DNA of 44,563 bases from the NCBI RefSeq assembly GCF_000968015.1, contig NZ_LACH01000066.1, positions 1 to 44,563 on the forward strand. Reading direction: 5' to 3'. This DNA is from Pseudomonas fluorescens. GTDB lineage: Bacteria > Pseudomonadota > Gammaproteobacteria > Pseudomonadales > Pseudomonadaceae. The translations under genes and the position numbers were made by a program. Positions 7,813-16,006 of this stretch are shown here, in pieces (position 1 is the first letter of the stretch; the number at the start of each line of letters is the position of its first letter). Below the pieces are notes generated by a model. It had not been told where the DNA came from, searched no databases, and saw only the letters and a program-made list of their open reading frames with translations.

Positions 7813-8091
7813 ATGAACGTGTTTTGGGGGCTGGGGAAGTTGTTGACCCTGCTGTTCTGGCTGGTGGTGCTGGTCAATCAGCTCACGCCGTTCGTCAATC
7901 CTCTGCATCTGCTGGTCGATCTGGCCGGCGGCCTGCTGGCATGCCTTCATCTTCTTGAGGCGGTGTTCTGTTCCCGCAGCCTCAGAGGTCGCGCCCACCC
8001 TTGGCTTGATCGCCTGAAGATCCTTTTTTTCGGCGTTTTCCACCTGCAAACCATCCCGGCTCCGACCGCGCCTAAGGCTTCCCATGCGTAA
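7813..8091 (+). CDS. DUF1145 small membrane protein
   Basis: A 92-residue inner-membrane protein of the DUF1145 family. The first 70 residues hold about two hydrophobic segments (LGKLLTLLFWLVVLVNQL and a second one around LLVDLAGGLLACLHLLEAVF), followed by a basic loop and a short third hydrophobic stretch. GGGGAG precedes the ATG. Function unknown. Its last codons overlap the start of the collagen-like gene by 8 bases, suggesting coupled translation. Confidence 0.82.
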   Translation: MNVFWGLGKLLTLLFWLVVLVNQLTPFVNPLHLLVDLAGGLLACLHLLEAVFCSRSLRGRAHPWLDRLKILFFGVFHLQTIPAPTAPKASHA

Positions 8092-8842
8092 ACTTTGTCT
8101 GCTCGCTGCACTCATCAGCCCGTTGGCCTGCGCCCAGGTGGTGAGCGTCGAAACCAACTCGCTGATGCGTTTGCCCAACACTGCCAGCACCTTGCGGCTG
8201 GAACGCCTGGAAGTGGCCGACTACGGCACGTTGTTGATTCCCTCGAATGTGACCGAGGTATCCGTCGGTGAATTGCGTCTGGGTCGTGAAGCGCGGATCG
8301 CCATCGTACCCGGCGAACAGCCGCTTGAGCTGAAGGTCATTCGTGCGCAGTTGTCGGAAGGCAGCCAAATCACGGCTCGCGGCGCGCCGGGGACTTACCT
8401 CAAGGCAGCCCGCTCCGGGCGTAACCTGAACTTGCAGATCAAGGCACTGAGAGCGCCGCAATTGTTGGTAGACGCTCGCGGCGGCGCAGGCGCACCGGGT
8501 TTCGTCGGTCTCGATGGGGCCAACGGTCAGGCACCGGGTTGCACTTGGGGCCAGGCCGGTCGTGGTGCCGATGGCAGTGATGGCAGCGACGGTCAGCCCG
8601 GCGCTCCGGGTGCACTGGTTCGGTTGGAAGTGCCACGTGATTTCCCGGCGGAACTGATCAAGGTTCAGGTGGCTGGCGGTGACGGTGGTGTGGCCGGGCC
8701 TGGCGGTAAGCCGGGCGCGGGTGGCAAGGCCAAGGGCTGCTTCGTTTACAAGGCCGATGGCGGCAAGAGCGGCCGCCCTGGCGCTGACGGTCAGCCGGGG
8801 CCTGCCGGTGCGGCGGGTTCGGTGACTGTTCAGCGTTTATAA
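8084..8842 (+). CDS. Exported collagen-like repeat protein
   Basis: A 252-residue protein. The signal peptide MRKLCLLAALISPLACAQ ends in ACAQ, so either lipidation at Cys16 or ordinary cleavage is possible. Residues 20-125 are a beta-rich region with repeated V/L-x-L strands. From about residue 131 the chain is rich in Gly-X-Y triplets (GAPGFVGLDGANGQ, ADGSDGSDGQPGAPG, GPGGKPGAGG, GRPGADGQPGPAG), broken by a beta segment around LVRLEVPRDFPAELIKVQV. Two cysteines follow glycines at GCTWGQAG and GCFVYKADG. Bacterial collagen-like proteins form triple helices on surfaces or filaments, but the triplet blocks here are short, so an extended loop protein is also possible. Confidence 0.75.
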   Translation: MRKLCLLAALISPLACAQVVSVETNSLMRLPNTASTLRLERLEVADYGTLLIPSNVTEVSVGELRLGREARIAIVPGEQPLELKVIRAQLSEGSQITARGAPGTYLKAARSGRNLNLQIKALRAPQLLVDARGGAGAPGFVGLDGANGQAPGCTWGQAGRGADGSDGSDGQPGAPGALVRLEVPRDFPAELIKVQVAGGDGGVAGPGGKPGAGGKAKGCFVYKADGGKSGRPGADGQPGPAGAAGSVTVQRL

Positions 8843-8848
8843 GATCCA

Positions 8849-8873
8849 CCCCTCTCCCCAGTGGGGAGAGGGG
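8849..8873. repeat. C-rich palindrome after the collagen-like gene
   Basis: CCCCTCTCCCC (8849-8859) and GGGGAGAGGGG (8863-8873) form an 11-bp stem with a 3-base loop, 7 bases after the stop. It is a common Pseudomonas intergenic palindrome and may stop transcription, although no T-run follows. Confidence 0.7.
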
Positions 8874-8960
8874 GAAAGGGGCCGATCTCCTTGCTTTTCA
8901 AAGCCTGAGTTCGACTCGGTAGTTCAGGTCGATGTAGCTCGAATGAACACCTCGATCAGT

Positions 8961-8998
8961 CCCCTCGCCCCTTTGGGGAGAGGGTTAGGGTGAGGGGG
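8961..8998. repeat. Second C-rich intergenic palindrome
   Basis: CCCCTCGCCCC followed by TTTGGGGAGAGGGTTAGGG and TGAGGGGG. It is related to the element at 8849 in inverted organisation, with about 90 bases between. It lies just before the 3' end of the leftward CopD-like gene. Confidence 0.6.
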
Positions 8999-9013
8999 AT
9001 GTTGATCTTTTTC

Positions 9014-9478
9014 TCAAAACATCGGCCGCGCCGCAGCAATCGCCACCAGCACCAACCCGACAATCAGATTAATCCCCACCAACTTGCGAATTTTCCCAAG
9101 CGTCGCAGCCCCGGTCGGCCAGTCCTGCGCCGCCACCGCCGTACGCAATTCCGGCAACAACAACGCCTGAATCCGGATAAACAGCGCCGTCATCACCACG
9201 TACAACCCCATCATCACCTGCACATACCGCGGCGCCGCTTCAAAACCGCTGTACTGAAAATGAATCATGCCCACACCGCTGACCGGCAACAGCACCACCG
9301 CGACCCAGACCCAGCGGAAAAAACCTTGAAACACTTCCACCCACAACTTCAACCGGGCAGGGCCCTCCAGCGCCTTCATCGCCGCGGGGCGCAAGACCAT
9401 CCAGGCGAAAAACATGCCGCCCACCCACACCAGAGCGGACAGGACATGCAGGGTGTAAACGATGCCAAAAGGTGTCAT
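9014..9478 (-). CDS. CopD-like integral membrane protein
   Basis: A 154-residue inner-membrane protein with four predicted hydrophobic helices: FGIVYTLHVLSALVWVGGMFF, the stretch around FRWVWVAVVLLPVSGVGM, VQVMMGLYVVMTALFI, and LVGINLIVGLVLVAIAAA. The HVLSALVWVGGM motif with its histidine and glycines is typical of the CopD/PcoD family. These proteins are linked to copper uptake or haem-like binding, but stand-alone short members are not characterised. It is transcribed alone; downstream are C-rich palindromes, and upstream is the palindromic element before dinG. Confidence 0.82.
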   Translation of the reverse strand: MTPFGIVYTLHVLSALVWVGGMFFAWMVLRPAAMKALEGPARLKLWVEVFQGFFRWVWVAVVLLPVSGVGMIHFQYSGFEAAPRYVQVMMGLYVVMTALFIRIQALLLPELRTAVAAQDWPTGAATLGKIRKLVGINLIVGLVLVAIAAARPMF

Positions 9479-9534
9479 TGGGGTACTCCGTTCTGCGCGG
9501 GATTAATTAGCGGGGTATGATAGCCGCCGAATCA

Positions 9535-9800
9535 GGGGGCGTTCTCAGTTAGTTTCCGCGCCGCGCCGGGTCTGCTGTTGTGCAGGGCAAGGCGCGAGAA
9601 GCGTGGTTTGGTCATTCCAAATAAGCTTCGAGCAACGCAGCCCTGCACAACAGCAGGCCCGGCCCTTCGGGTTGTGCCTTAAAGCGAGCCAGGCTGCGTT
9701 GCAGGCCTTGGAAAGGGAACAACCATTTCCAGCGGCCTGCGCCTTGCCTGGCTCGCTTTAAGGCAACAACGCGGCGTGGAAACTAACTGAGAACGCCCCC
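9535..9800. mobile_element. MITE-like element with 31-bp terminal inverted repeats
   Basis: The ends 9535-9565 and 9770-9800 are 31-base inverted repeats with one mismatch, starting GGGGGCGTTCTCAGTTAG. Two further nested inverted repeats fill the inside: 9572-9588 with 9640-9656 (exact 17 bp), and 9671-9706 with 9735-9770 (about 36 bases with mismatches, including CCTTAAAGCGAGCCAGGC). No open frame in it looks like a transposase. The whole unit is 266 bp and noncoding. A CA dinucleotide flanks both ends, which is too short to prove target duplication. Confidence 0.6.
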
Positions 9801-9807
9801 CAAACCA

Positions 9808-9823
9808 CTGAAAATTTATCCAG
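9808..9823. promoter_or_regulatory. Candidate LexA (SOS) box for dinG
   Basis: CTGAAAATTTATCCAG fits the CTG-N10-CAG pattern with an AT-rich centre. It ends 22 bases before the dinG start and begins 7 bases after the palindromic element. DinG is LexA-controlled in E. coli, so the site is plausible. Confidence 0.65.
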
Positions 9824-9845
9824 CGTTTTTTGCGCCCGACAATCC

Positions 9846-11990
9846 ATGATCAGCACTGAACTCAAAACCACGATCCAGGGCGCCTACTCGCGTTTTCTCG
9901 AAGCCAAGAGCCTCAAGCCGCGCTACGGCCAACGCCTGATGATCGCCGAAATTGCCAAGGTCCTCGGCGACATCGACACCGACGACGAAGGCCGGCGCAG
10001 TGGCGACCCCGCGATTGTCGCGGTGGAAGCCGGCACCGGTACCGGCAAAACCGTGGCCTACAGCCTGGCCGCCATCCCCACGGCCAAGGCCGCCGGCAAA
10101 CGCCTGGTGATCGCCACGGCCACCGTGGCCCTGCAAGAGCAGATCGTCTACAAGGATTTGCCTGACCTGATGCGCAACAGCGGGCTGAATTTCAGCTTCG
10201 CCCTGGCCAAGGGCCGTGGGCGCTACATGTGCCTGTCGAAGCTCGACATGTTGCTCCAGGAAGGTCACGCCCAAACCGCTACGGCGCAGTTGTTCGAAGA
10301 AGAAGGTTTCAAGATCGAGGTCGACGAGGCCAGTCAGAAGCTGTTCACCAGCATGATCGAGAAACTCGCCGGCAATAAGTGGGACGGCGACCGCGACAGT
10401 TGGTCCACCGCCCTGGAAGATGCCGACTGGGCGCGCCTGACCACGGATCACAGCCAGTGCACCAACCGTCATTGCCCGAACTTCGGCCAGTGCGCCTTCT
10501 ACAAGGCCCGCGAAGGCATGGGCAAGGTCGACGTGATCGTCACCAACCACGACATGGTCCTGGCCGACCTGGCGCTGGGCGGCGGCGCCGTGCTGCCGGA
10601 CCCGCGCGACACCATCTACGTGTTCGACGAAGGCCACCACCTGCCGGACAAGGCCATCGGCCATTTCGCCCATTACACGCGTCTGCGTTCCACCGCCGAC
10701 TGGCTGGAAACCACCGCCAAGAACCTCACCAAATTGCTGGCCCAGCATCCTCTGCCGGGCGACCTGGGCAAGTTGATCGAACAGGTGCCGGAACTGGCAC
10801 GGGAAATCAAAACCCAACAGCAATTCATGTTCAGCGCCTGCGAACAGGTTGCCGATTTCAAACCCGGTGAAGACGTCGAAGGTCGCGAGCGGCCGCGTCA
10901 TCGCTTCGTCGGCGGGGTGATTCCCGAGCACATGCGCGAAATGGGCGTCGAGTTGAAGAAGGGCTTTGCCCGTCTGACTGACCTGTTCACCCGGCTCACC
11001 GAACTGCTCAAGGAAGGCATGGACGGCGAGGTCAACATCGGCATCGCCAGCAACCAGGCTGAAGAGTGGTACCCGCTGTTCGGCAGCCTGTTGTCCCGCT
11101 CTTCGGGCAACTGGGAATTGTGGGTCGCTTTCACCGCTGAAGACCCGGAAGACAACCCGCCGATGGCCCGCTGGCTGACCCTGGCCGAAAGCGGCTCGCT
11201 GTTCGACATCGAGGTCAACGCCAGCCCGATCCTCGCGGCGGAAATGCTCCGTCGCAATTTGTGGAACGTGGCTTACGGCGCTCTGGTGACCTCCGCGACC
11301 CTGACCGCGCTCGGCACCTTCGACCGCTTCCGCATGCGCGCCGGCCTGCCGAAAAAAGCCGTGACCGCTGTGGTTCCAAGTCCCTTCCATCATGCCGACG
11401 CTGGCGTGCTGCGAGTGCCGGACCTGAAGGCCGATCCGCGTGATGCGCCGGCCCACACCGCAGCGATCATCCGTGATTTGCCGGCCTTGGTGGAAGGTTC
11501 GCGCGGCACCCTGGTGCTGTTCTCTTCGCGCAAACAGATGCAGGACGTGTTCGACGGCCTTGATCGTGACTGGCGCAAGCAAGTGTTCATTCAAGGCAAC
11601 CTGTCGAAACAGGAAACCCTGAACAAGCACAAGGCGCGGGTCGATGGTGGTGATTCCAGCGTGTTGTTCGGCTTGGCGAGTTTTGCCGAAGGGGTCGACT
11701 TGCCCGGTGCCTATTGCGAGCACGTGGTGATCGCCAAGATTCCATTCTCGGTGCCCGATGATCCGGTCGAAGCAGCCTTGGCCGAGTGGATCGAGGCTCG
11801 GGGTGGCAATCCGTTCATGGAAATCTCCGTGCCGGACGCTTCGCTGAAGCTGGTCCAGGCCTGCGGTCGCTTGCTGCGCACCGAAGAAGACCGAGGCACC
11901 ATCACCTTGCTCGATCGACGTCTGGTCACCCAGCGTTACGGCAAGGCAATCCTCAATGCGTTGCCACCCTTCCGTCGTGAAATTTCCTGA
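9846..11990 (+). CDS. dinG: ATP-dependent DNA helicase DinG (iron-sulfur superfamily 2)
   Basis: A 714-residue XPD/DinG-family 5'-3' helicase acting on DNA damage structures, D-loops and R-loops. Walker A is EAGTGTGKT (61-69). The four-cysteine iron-sulfur cluster is Cys129 (RYMCLSK) with Cys205, Cys210 and Cys216 (SQCTNRHCPNFGQC). The DEAH-type box is DEGH (261-264). The C-terminal helicase lobe has FGLASFAEGVDLPG and the arginine-finger motif QACGRLLRTEEDRG. All key residues are present, so it should be active. The ATG has no obvious Shine-Dalgarno. A LexA-like box lies directly upstream, consistent with SOS induction. Confidence 0.96.
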   Translation: MISTELKTTIQGAYSRFLEAKSLKPRYGQRLMIAEIAKVLGDIDTDDEGRRSGDPAIVAVEAGTGTGKTVAYSLAAIPTAKAAGKRLVIATATVALQEQIVYKDLPDLMRNSGLNFSFALAKGRGRYMCLSKLDMLLQEGHAQTATAQLFEEEGFKIEVDEASQKLFTSMIEKLAGNKWDGDRDSWSTALEDADWARLTTDHSQCTNRHCPNFGQCAFYKAREGMGKVDVIVTNHDMVLADLALGGGAVLPDPRDTIYVFDEGHHLPDKAIGHFAHYTRLRSTADWLETTAKNLTKLLAQHPLPGDLGKLIEQVPELAREIKTQQQFMFSACEQVADFKPGEDVEGRERPRHRFVGGVIPEHMREMGVELKKGFARLTDLFTRLTELLKEGMDGEVNIGIASNQAEEWYPLFGSLLSRSSGNWELWVAFTAEDPEDNPPMARWLTLAESGSLFDIEVNASPILAAEMLRRNLWNVAYGALVTSATLTALGTFDRFRMRAGLPKKAVTAVVPSPFHHADAGVLRVPDLKADPRDAPAHTAAIIRDLPALVEGSRGTLVLFSSRKQMQDVFDGLDRDWRKQVFIQGNLSKQETLNKHKARVDGGDSSVLFGLASFAEGVDLPGAYCEHVVIAKIPFSVPDDPVEAALAEWIEARGGNPFMEISVPDASLKLVQACGRLLRTEEDRGTITLLDRRLVTQRYGKAILNALPPFRREIS

Positions 11991-12085
11991 TACACCGGTG
12001 GGCAATTTTGCCCACCGCGTTGTCTATCTCTCTGCCATCGCTTTTCCACGGGCCCATCTGGGTCGTTAGGGAGAATTTCGTTCTC

Positions 12086-14608
12086 ATGATTCGCCGTTCG
12101 CTGCGCCGTTCGTTACCTGCCGTTTTCACTCTGATGTTCGCAGCCCCGTTGCTGGCGGCCCCTGCCGGCCAACAGACGCTGTTCAACTTTGTGCGCCCCG
12201 CCGATGTGGTCCAGGTGGCGACTCAGGATGCCAGCCTGCCGCAATCCAACGCCGAGCAAACGGCCGAAGGCGAAGTGCTGCGTCGGGTGACGTTCAACCC
12301 GGTGGCACAACCGACCTTGCGTCTGACCCCGCAGACGGGCGCCTGGGACTGGTCGCAGTCGGGCTTCATGAGTTTGCGGATTCAGAGCGCAATGAACTGG
12401 GCTGTGACCCTGTACGTGAAAATCCAGAGCAACGACGGCAAGACGTTAGTCAGCCGCGTCGACTTGCCGGCCGGCCCTGCACAAACCTTGTTGGTGCCGC
12501 TGCAGCCCTTTACGCCATTGAGCCTGGGCCTGAAAGCGGGTCCGCCGATGCCGATGACGTTTGAGGGGCAGCGCGTATTGCTGGCCAGCAGCGCCGGTGA
12601 GCTGGAACGCAGCGAGGTGGTGTCGGTGACCTTGTCGATGGATCAGCCGAAAGTCGCGCAAAGCATTTTGCTTGAGCGCTTTGGCGTACAGGACGGCGAT
12701 GCGGTGACTCAAGCGGCTTTTGGCGGTCTTGTAGACGCTTACGGCCAGTCGACCCGGGCCAAATGGCCTGAGAAAGTCAGCAGCGACGAGCAACTGAAAA
12801 GCGCCGCGGCCAAGGAACAGCAGCAACTGAAAACCTGGCTGGCCGAGCGCGAGAAGTCGTCCCTGGACAAGTTTGGTGGCTGGAACAAAGGCCCGGCATT
12901 CAAGGCCAGCGGATTTTTCCGCACCGAAAAACGCGACGGTCGCTGGTACCTGGTGACCCCGGAAGGCCATCCGTTCTATTCGCTCGGGGTCAACACCGTC
13001 ACCCCGGACGTCGATCAGACCTACGTCGCCGGCCGCGAGTGGATGTTTGAATCGCTGCCCAAACCCGACGAGCCGCTGGCCAGCCACTATGGCGAAGGCG
13101 ACAACCGGGGCGGCAACGGTGTCGATCAGGGCCGAGGCTACAATGCCGGTCGTTGGTACGACTTCTATGGCGCCAACTTGCAGCGTCTGTATGGCGCGCC
13201 TTGCGCCCAGGGCAGCGACACCAAAGCGGGTGTCGCTGAAGCCGCCAAGGCCGACGCCGTTGAGGCAACGGCCGAGAAGGCCGCCGAGCAACCTGTTGCG
13301 CCTTCGACGGCCGAATCCGGTGTCGCCGAAGCCGCCAAGACCGGCGCCGTTGAAGCGACCGCCGCTAAAGCAGCTGAGCAAACACCTGCCGAACCCTGCA
13401 AAGCGGTGGTTGATGAACAACGCTGGGCCAGCCACACCCTTGATCGCCTGCAAGCCTGGGGCTTCAACACCATCGGCAACTGGAGCGCCCCGGCGTTGGC
13501 CAGCGCTGACCGTGTGCCGTACACCTTGCCGCTGTCGATCGTCGGCGATTACGCCAGCATCAGCACTGGCACCGACTGGTGGGGGGGGATGCCCGACCCG
13601 TTTGACCCGCGTTTCGCCATGGCCACCGAACGTGCCGTGGCCATCGCCGCGCGCGATCATCGCGATGATCCATGGCTGATAGGCTACTTTGCCGATAACG
13701 AATTGGCCTGGGCCGGTCCGGGCGACGACCCGAAAGCCCGTTACGCCTTAGCCTATGGCACCTTGAAAATGACCACCGACGTGCCGGCCAAGCGCGCATT
13801 CCTCAAGCAATTGCGGGATAAATACCGCAATCAGGCGGGCCTTTCCAAAGCCTGGGGCATTGATTTGCCGGCCTGGGAATTGATGGAAGACCCAGGCTTC
13901 GTGCCGCCGCTGCCAAGCGCCGAACACCCGGAAATCGAAGCCGACTTCAAATACTTCCAGAAGGTTTTCGCCGACACGTACTTCAAGACCCTCTCCGATT
14001 CACTCAAGTGGCACGCGCCGAATCAGCTGTTGCTGGGTGGCCGGTTTGCCATCAGCACCCCGGAAGCGGTTGAGTCCTGCGCGCAGTATTGCGACGTGTT
14101 GAGCTTCAACATGTACACCCTGCAACCGCAGGACGGTTACGACTTCGCCAAGCTGCGCAGTCTGGACAAACCGGTGCTGATCACCGAGTTCAACTTCGGC
14201 TCGGCCGATCGTGGCCCGTTCTGGGGCGGCGTGACGCAATTGGCTAAGGAGGAAGACCGTGGGGCGGCTTACGCCAATTTCCTCAAACAGGCGATGAGCG
14301 AACCGTCGATCGTCGGCGTTCACTGGTTCCAATACCTTGATCAACCGGTCACCGGTCGTCTGCTGGATGGTGAGAACGGGCATTTTGGCCTGGTGGGCAT
14401 TACCGATCTGCCGTTCCAGGGTTTCGTCGATAGCGTGCGCAAGAGCAATTTGCAGACCGTCGATCAGCTCGGCAAAGAGGCCGAGAAGGCCAAGGCTGAG
14501 GCGGATAAAACCGGTCACGAAGCTGAGGGCGGCAAAAAAGGCGAGGCTGGCAAAGGCGCAGGGCAGGGCGCTGGCCATGCGGGTGGGCATTCCGGCAATG
14601 GCCACTGA
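12086..14608 (+). CDS. Exported clan GH-A glycoside hydrolase, agarase/GH42-GH50-like
   Basis: An 840-residue exported protein. After a signal peptide (RRSLPAVFTLMFAAPLLAA) there is a beta-sandwich region of about 250 residues, then a TIM barrel introduced by GRWYLVTPEGHPFYSLGVN, a motif seen in agarase-type enzymes. Candidate acid/base is Glu539 in GYFADNELAW, and candidate nucleophile is Glu701 in PVLITEFNFG. The barrel is interrupted near residues 375-440 by an Ala/Glu-rich insert with two copies of a 21-residue unit. The tail after residue 790 is Lys/Ala/Glu-rich and ends in a Gly/His run. The polysaccharide substrate is unknown. I start at ATG 12086, which directly precedes the signal peptide; an upstream in-frame ATG at 12008 would add 26 residues. 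Confidence 0.8.
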   Translation: MIRRSLRRSLPAVFTLMFAAPLLAAPAGQQTLFNFVRPADVVQVATQDASLPQSNAEQTAEGEVLRRVTFNPVAQPTLRLTPQTGAWDWSQSGFMSLRIQSAMNWAVTLYVKIQSNDGKTLVSRVDLPAGPAQTLLVPLQPFTPLSLGLKAGPPMPMTFEGQRVLLASSAGELERSEVVSVTLSMDQPKVAQSILLERFGVQDGDAVTQAAFGGLVDAYGQSTRAKWPEKVSSDEQLKSAAAKEQQQLKTWLAEREKSSLDKFGGWNKGPAFKASGFFRTEKRDGRWYLVTPEGHPFYSLGVNTVTPDVDQTYVAGREWMFESLPKPDEPLASHYGEGDNRGGNGVDQGRGYNAGRWYDFYGANLQRLYGAPCAQGSDTKAGVAEAAKADAVEATAEKAAEQPVAPSTAESGVAEAAKTGAVEATAAKAAEQTPAEPCKAVVDEQRWASHTLDRLQAWGFNTIGNWSAPALASADRVPYTLPLSIVGDYASISTGTDWWGGMPDPFDPRFAMATERAVAIAARDHRDDPWLIGYFADNELAWAGPGDDPKARYALAYGTLKMTTDVPAKRAFLKQLRDKYRNQAGLSKAWGIDLPAWELMEDPGFVPPLPSAEHPEIEADFKYFQKVFADTYFKTLSDSLKWHAPNQLLLGGRFAISTPEAVESCAQYCDVLSFNMYTLQPQDGYDFAKLRSLDKPVLITEFNFGSADRGPFWGGVTQLAKEEDRGAAYANFLKQAMSEPSIVGVHWFQYLDQPVTGRLLDGENGHFGLVGITDLPFQGFVDSVRKSNLQTVDQLGKEAEKAKAEADKTGHEAEGGKKGEAGKGAGQGAGHAGGHSGNGH
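13229..13381 (+). repeat. Two 63-bp direct repeats inside the glycosidase gene
   Basis: Copies at 13229-13291 and 13319-13381 encode GVAEAAKADAVEATAEKAAEQ-like 21-residue units with many synonymous differences. They form a low-complexity, probably surface-exposed insert in the catalytic barrel. Confidence 0.8.
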
Positions 14609-14747
14609 GTGCTGACAGGTACGTTGAATTTCTGAGTGTTTTTCGCCGGGCGGTATGGCGACCGCCCAGCCCGTCACAGTTCCCAAAACCCGCTAGGGCT
14701 GGAACAATGCGGGCCACTTTGTAGAGCTTTATATCGGAGAGTTGCGG

Positions 14748-15893
14748 GTGCAGATTCAGGGTTTTTACGAGCTGAAGTTCGAAGCGGTGCGTGAGGCTTT
14801 CGCGGCGCTGTTCGACGATCCACAGGAACGTGGCGCAGCGTTGTGCATCCAGATTGGCGGTGAAACCGTGGTCGATCTTTGGGCCGGTAACGCTGACAAG
14901 GATGGCACCGAAGCCTGGAACAGCGACACCATCGCCAATCTGTTCTCCTGCACCAAGACCTTTACCGCGGTGACCGCCCTGCAACTGGTGGCCGAAGGCA
15001 AGCTGCAACTGGATGCCCCGGTTGCCCGCTACTGGCCCGAATTCGCCGCCGCCGGCAAAGAGTCCGTGACCCTGCGTCAATTGCTCTGCCATCAGGCCGG
15101 TCTGCCGGCACTGCGTGAGCTGTTGGCCCCGGAAGCCCTTTACGACTGGCAAACCATGGTTGATGCCCTGGCCGCCGAAGAACCGTGGTGGACGCCGGGC
15201 GTCGGTCACGGTTACGCCGCGATCACCTACGGCTGGCTGGTCGGTGAGTTGCTGCGTCGTGCTGACGGTCGTGGGCCGGGTGAGTCCATCGTGGCGCGGG
15301 TCGCGAAGCCTTTGGGGCTGGATTTCCACGTCGGCCTGGCGGACCAGGAGTTCCATCGCGTGGCGCACATCGCCCGTGGCAAGGGCAATGTCGGCGATGC
15401 CGCGGCCCAGCGCTTGCTGCAAGTGACCATGCGCGAGCCAACAGCCATGACCACGAGGGCGTTCACTAACCCGCCGTCGATCATGACCAGCACCAACAAA
15501 CCCGAGTGGCGACGCATGCAGCAGCCCGCCGCCAATGGTCACGGCAATGCCCGCAGCCTGGCCGGGTTCTATGCCGGTCTGCTCGACGGCAGCTTGCTGG
15601 AAAGCGAAATGCTCGACGAAATGACGCGTGAGCACAGCGTCGGTGAGGACAAGACATTACTGACCCGGACCCGTTTCGGCCTGGGTTGCATGCTCGATCA
15701 ACCGGACGTCCCCAACGCCACCTACGGCCTCGGCCCTCGTGCGTTCGGTCATCCGGGGGCGGGCGGTTCCACCGGTTTTGCCGACCCGGAACACGATGTG
15801 GCCTTCGGCTTTGTGACAAATACCCTGGGGCCGTACGTCTTGATGGATCCGCGCGCACAAAAGCTTGTGCGCGCACTGGCCACTTGTCTGTAA
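14748..15893 (+). CDS. Serine hydrolase of beta-lactamase/EstB-like esterase family
   Basis: A 381-residue protein of the class C beta-lactamase fold with the esterase-type signature. The nucleophile-general base pair is SCTK (Ser67-Lys70), the second motif is Tyr156 in GHGYAAITYGW, and a third motif-like segment is GHPGAGGSTGFADPE. No signal peptide is seen, so a cytoplasmic esterase or lactonase is more likely than a true beta-lactamase. The start is GTG at 14748, 8 bases after GGAG; a TTG six bases earlier is too close to the ribosome site. It is transcribed alone and followed by a hairpin. Confidence 0.88.
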   Translation: MQIQGFYELKFEAVREAFAALFDDPQERGAALCIQIGGETVVDLWAGNADKDGTEAWNSDTIANLFSCTKTFTAVTALQLVAEGKLQLDAPVARYWPEFAAAGKESVTLRQLLCHQAGLPALRELLAPEALYDWQTMVDALAAEEPWWTPGVGHGYAAITYGWLVGELLRRADGRGPGESIVARVAKPLGLDFHVGLADQEFHRVAHIARGKGNVGDAAAQRLLQVTMREPTAMTTRAFTNPPSIMTSTNKPEWRRMQQPAANGHGNARSLAGFYAGLLDGSLLESEMLDEMTREHSVGEDKTLLTRTRFGLGCMLDQPDVPNATYGLGPRAFGHPGAGGSTGFADPEHDVAFGFVTNTLGPYVLMDPRAQKLVRALATCL

Positions 15894-15903
15894 AACGCGC
15901 TCA

Positions 15904-15937
15904 GGGGTTCCAGGGCCGGAACCCCAAGGCCTTTTTG
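15904..15937 (+). terminator. Terminator-like hairpin after the esterase gene
   Basis: GGGGTTCC (15904-15911) pairs with GGAACCCC (15918-15925), followed at a short distance by CCTTTTTG. It lies 10 bases after the stop codon. Confidence 0.65.
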
Positions 15938-16006
15938 ATTTCCAAGCGTCTGTTTATCCGGGTCACTCCGGCCTGATAGTTCATTACTTCATTTTGTGGA
16001 TATCCA

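Noticed and set aside
9535..9800. Possible complete insertion sequence
   Set aside because: Inverted ends are present, but there is no transposase frame between them.
9816..12005. 729-codon open frame opposite dinG
   Set aside because: Antisense shadow of an intact helicase gene.
12446..13660. 404-codon frame opposite the glycosidase
   Set aside because: Gly/Arg-rich shadow; the sense strand has a signal peptide and catalytic motifs.
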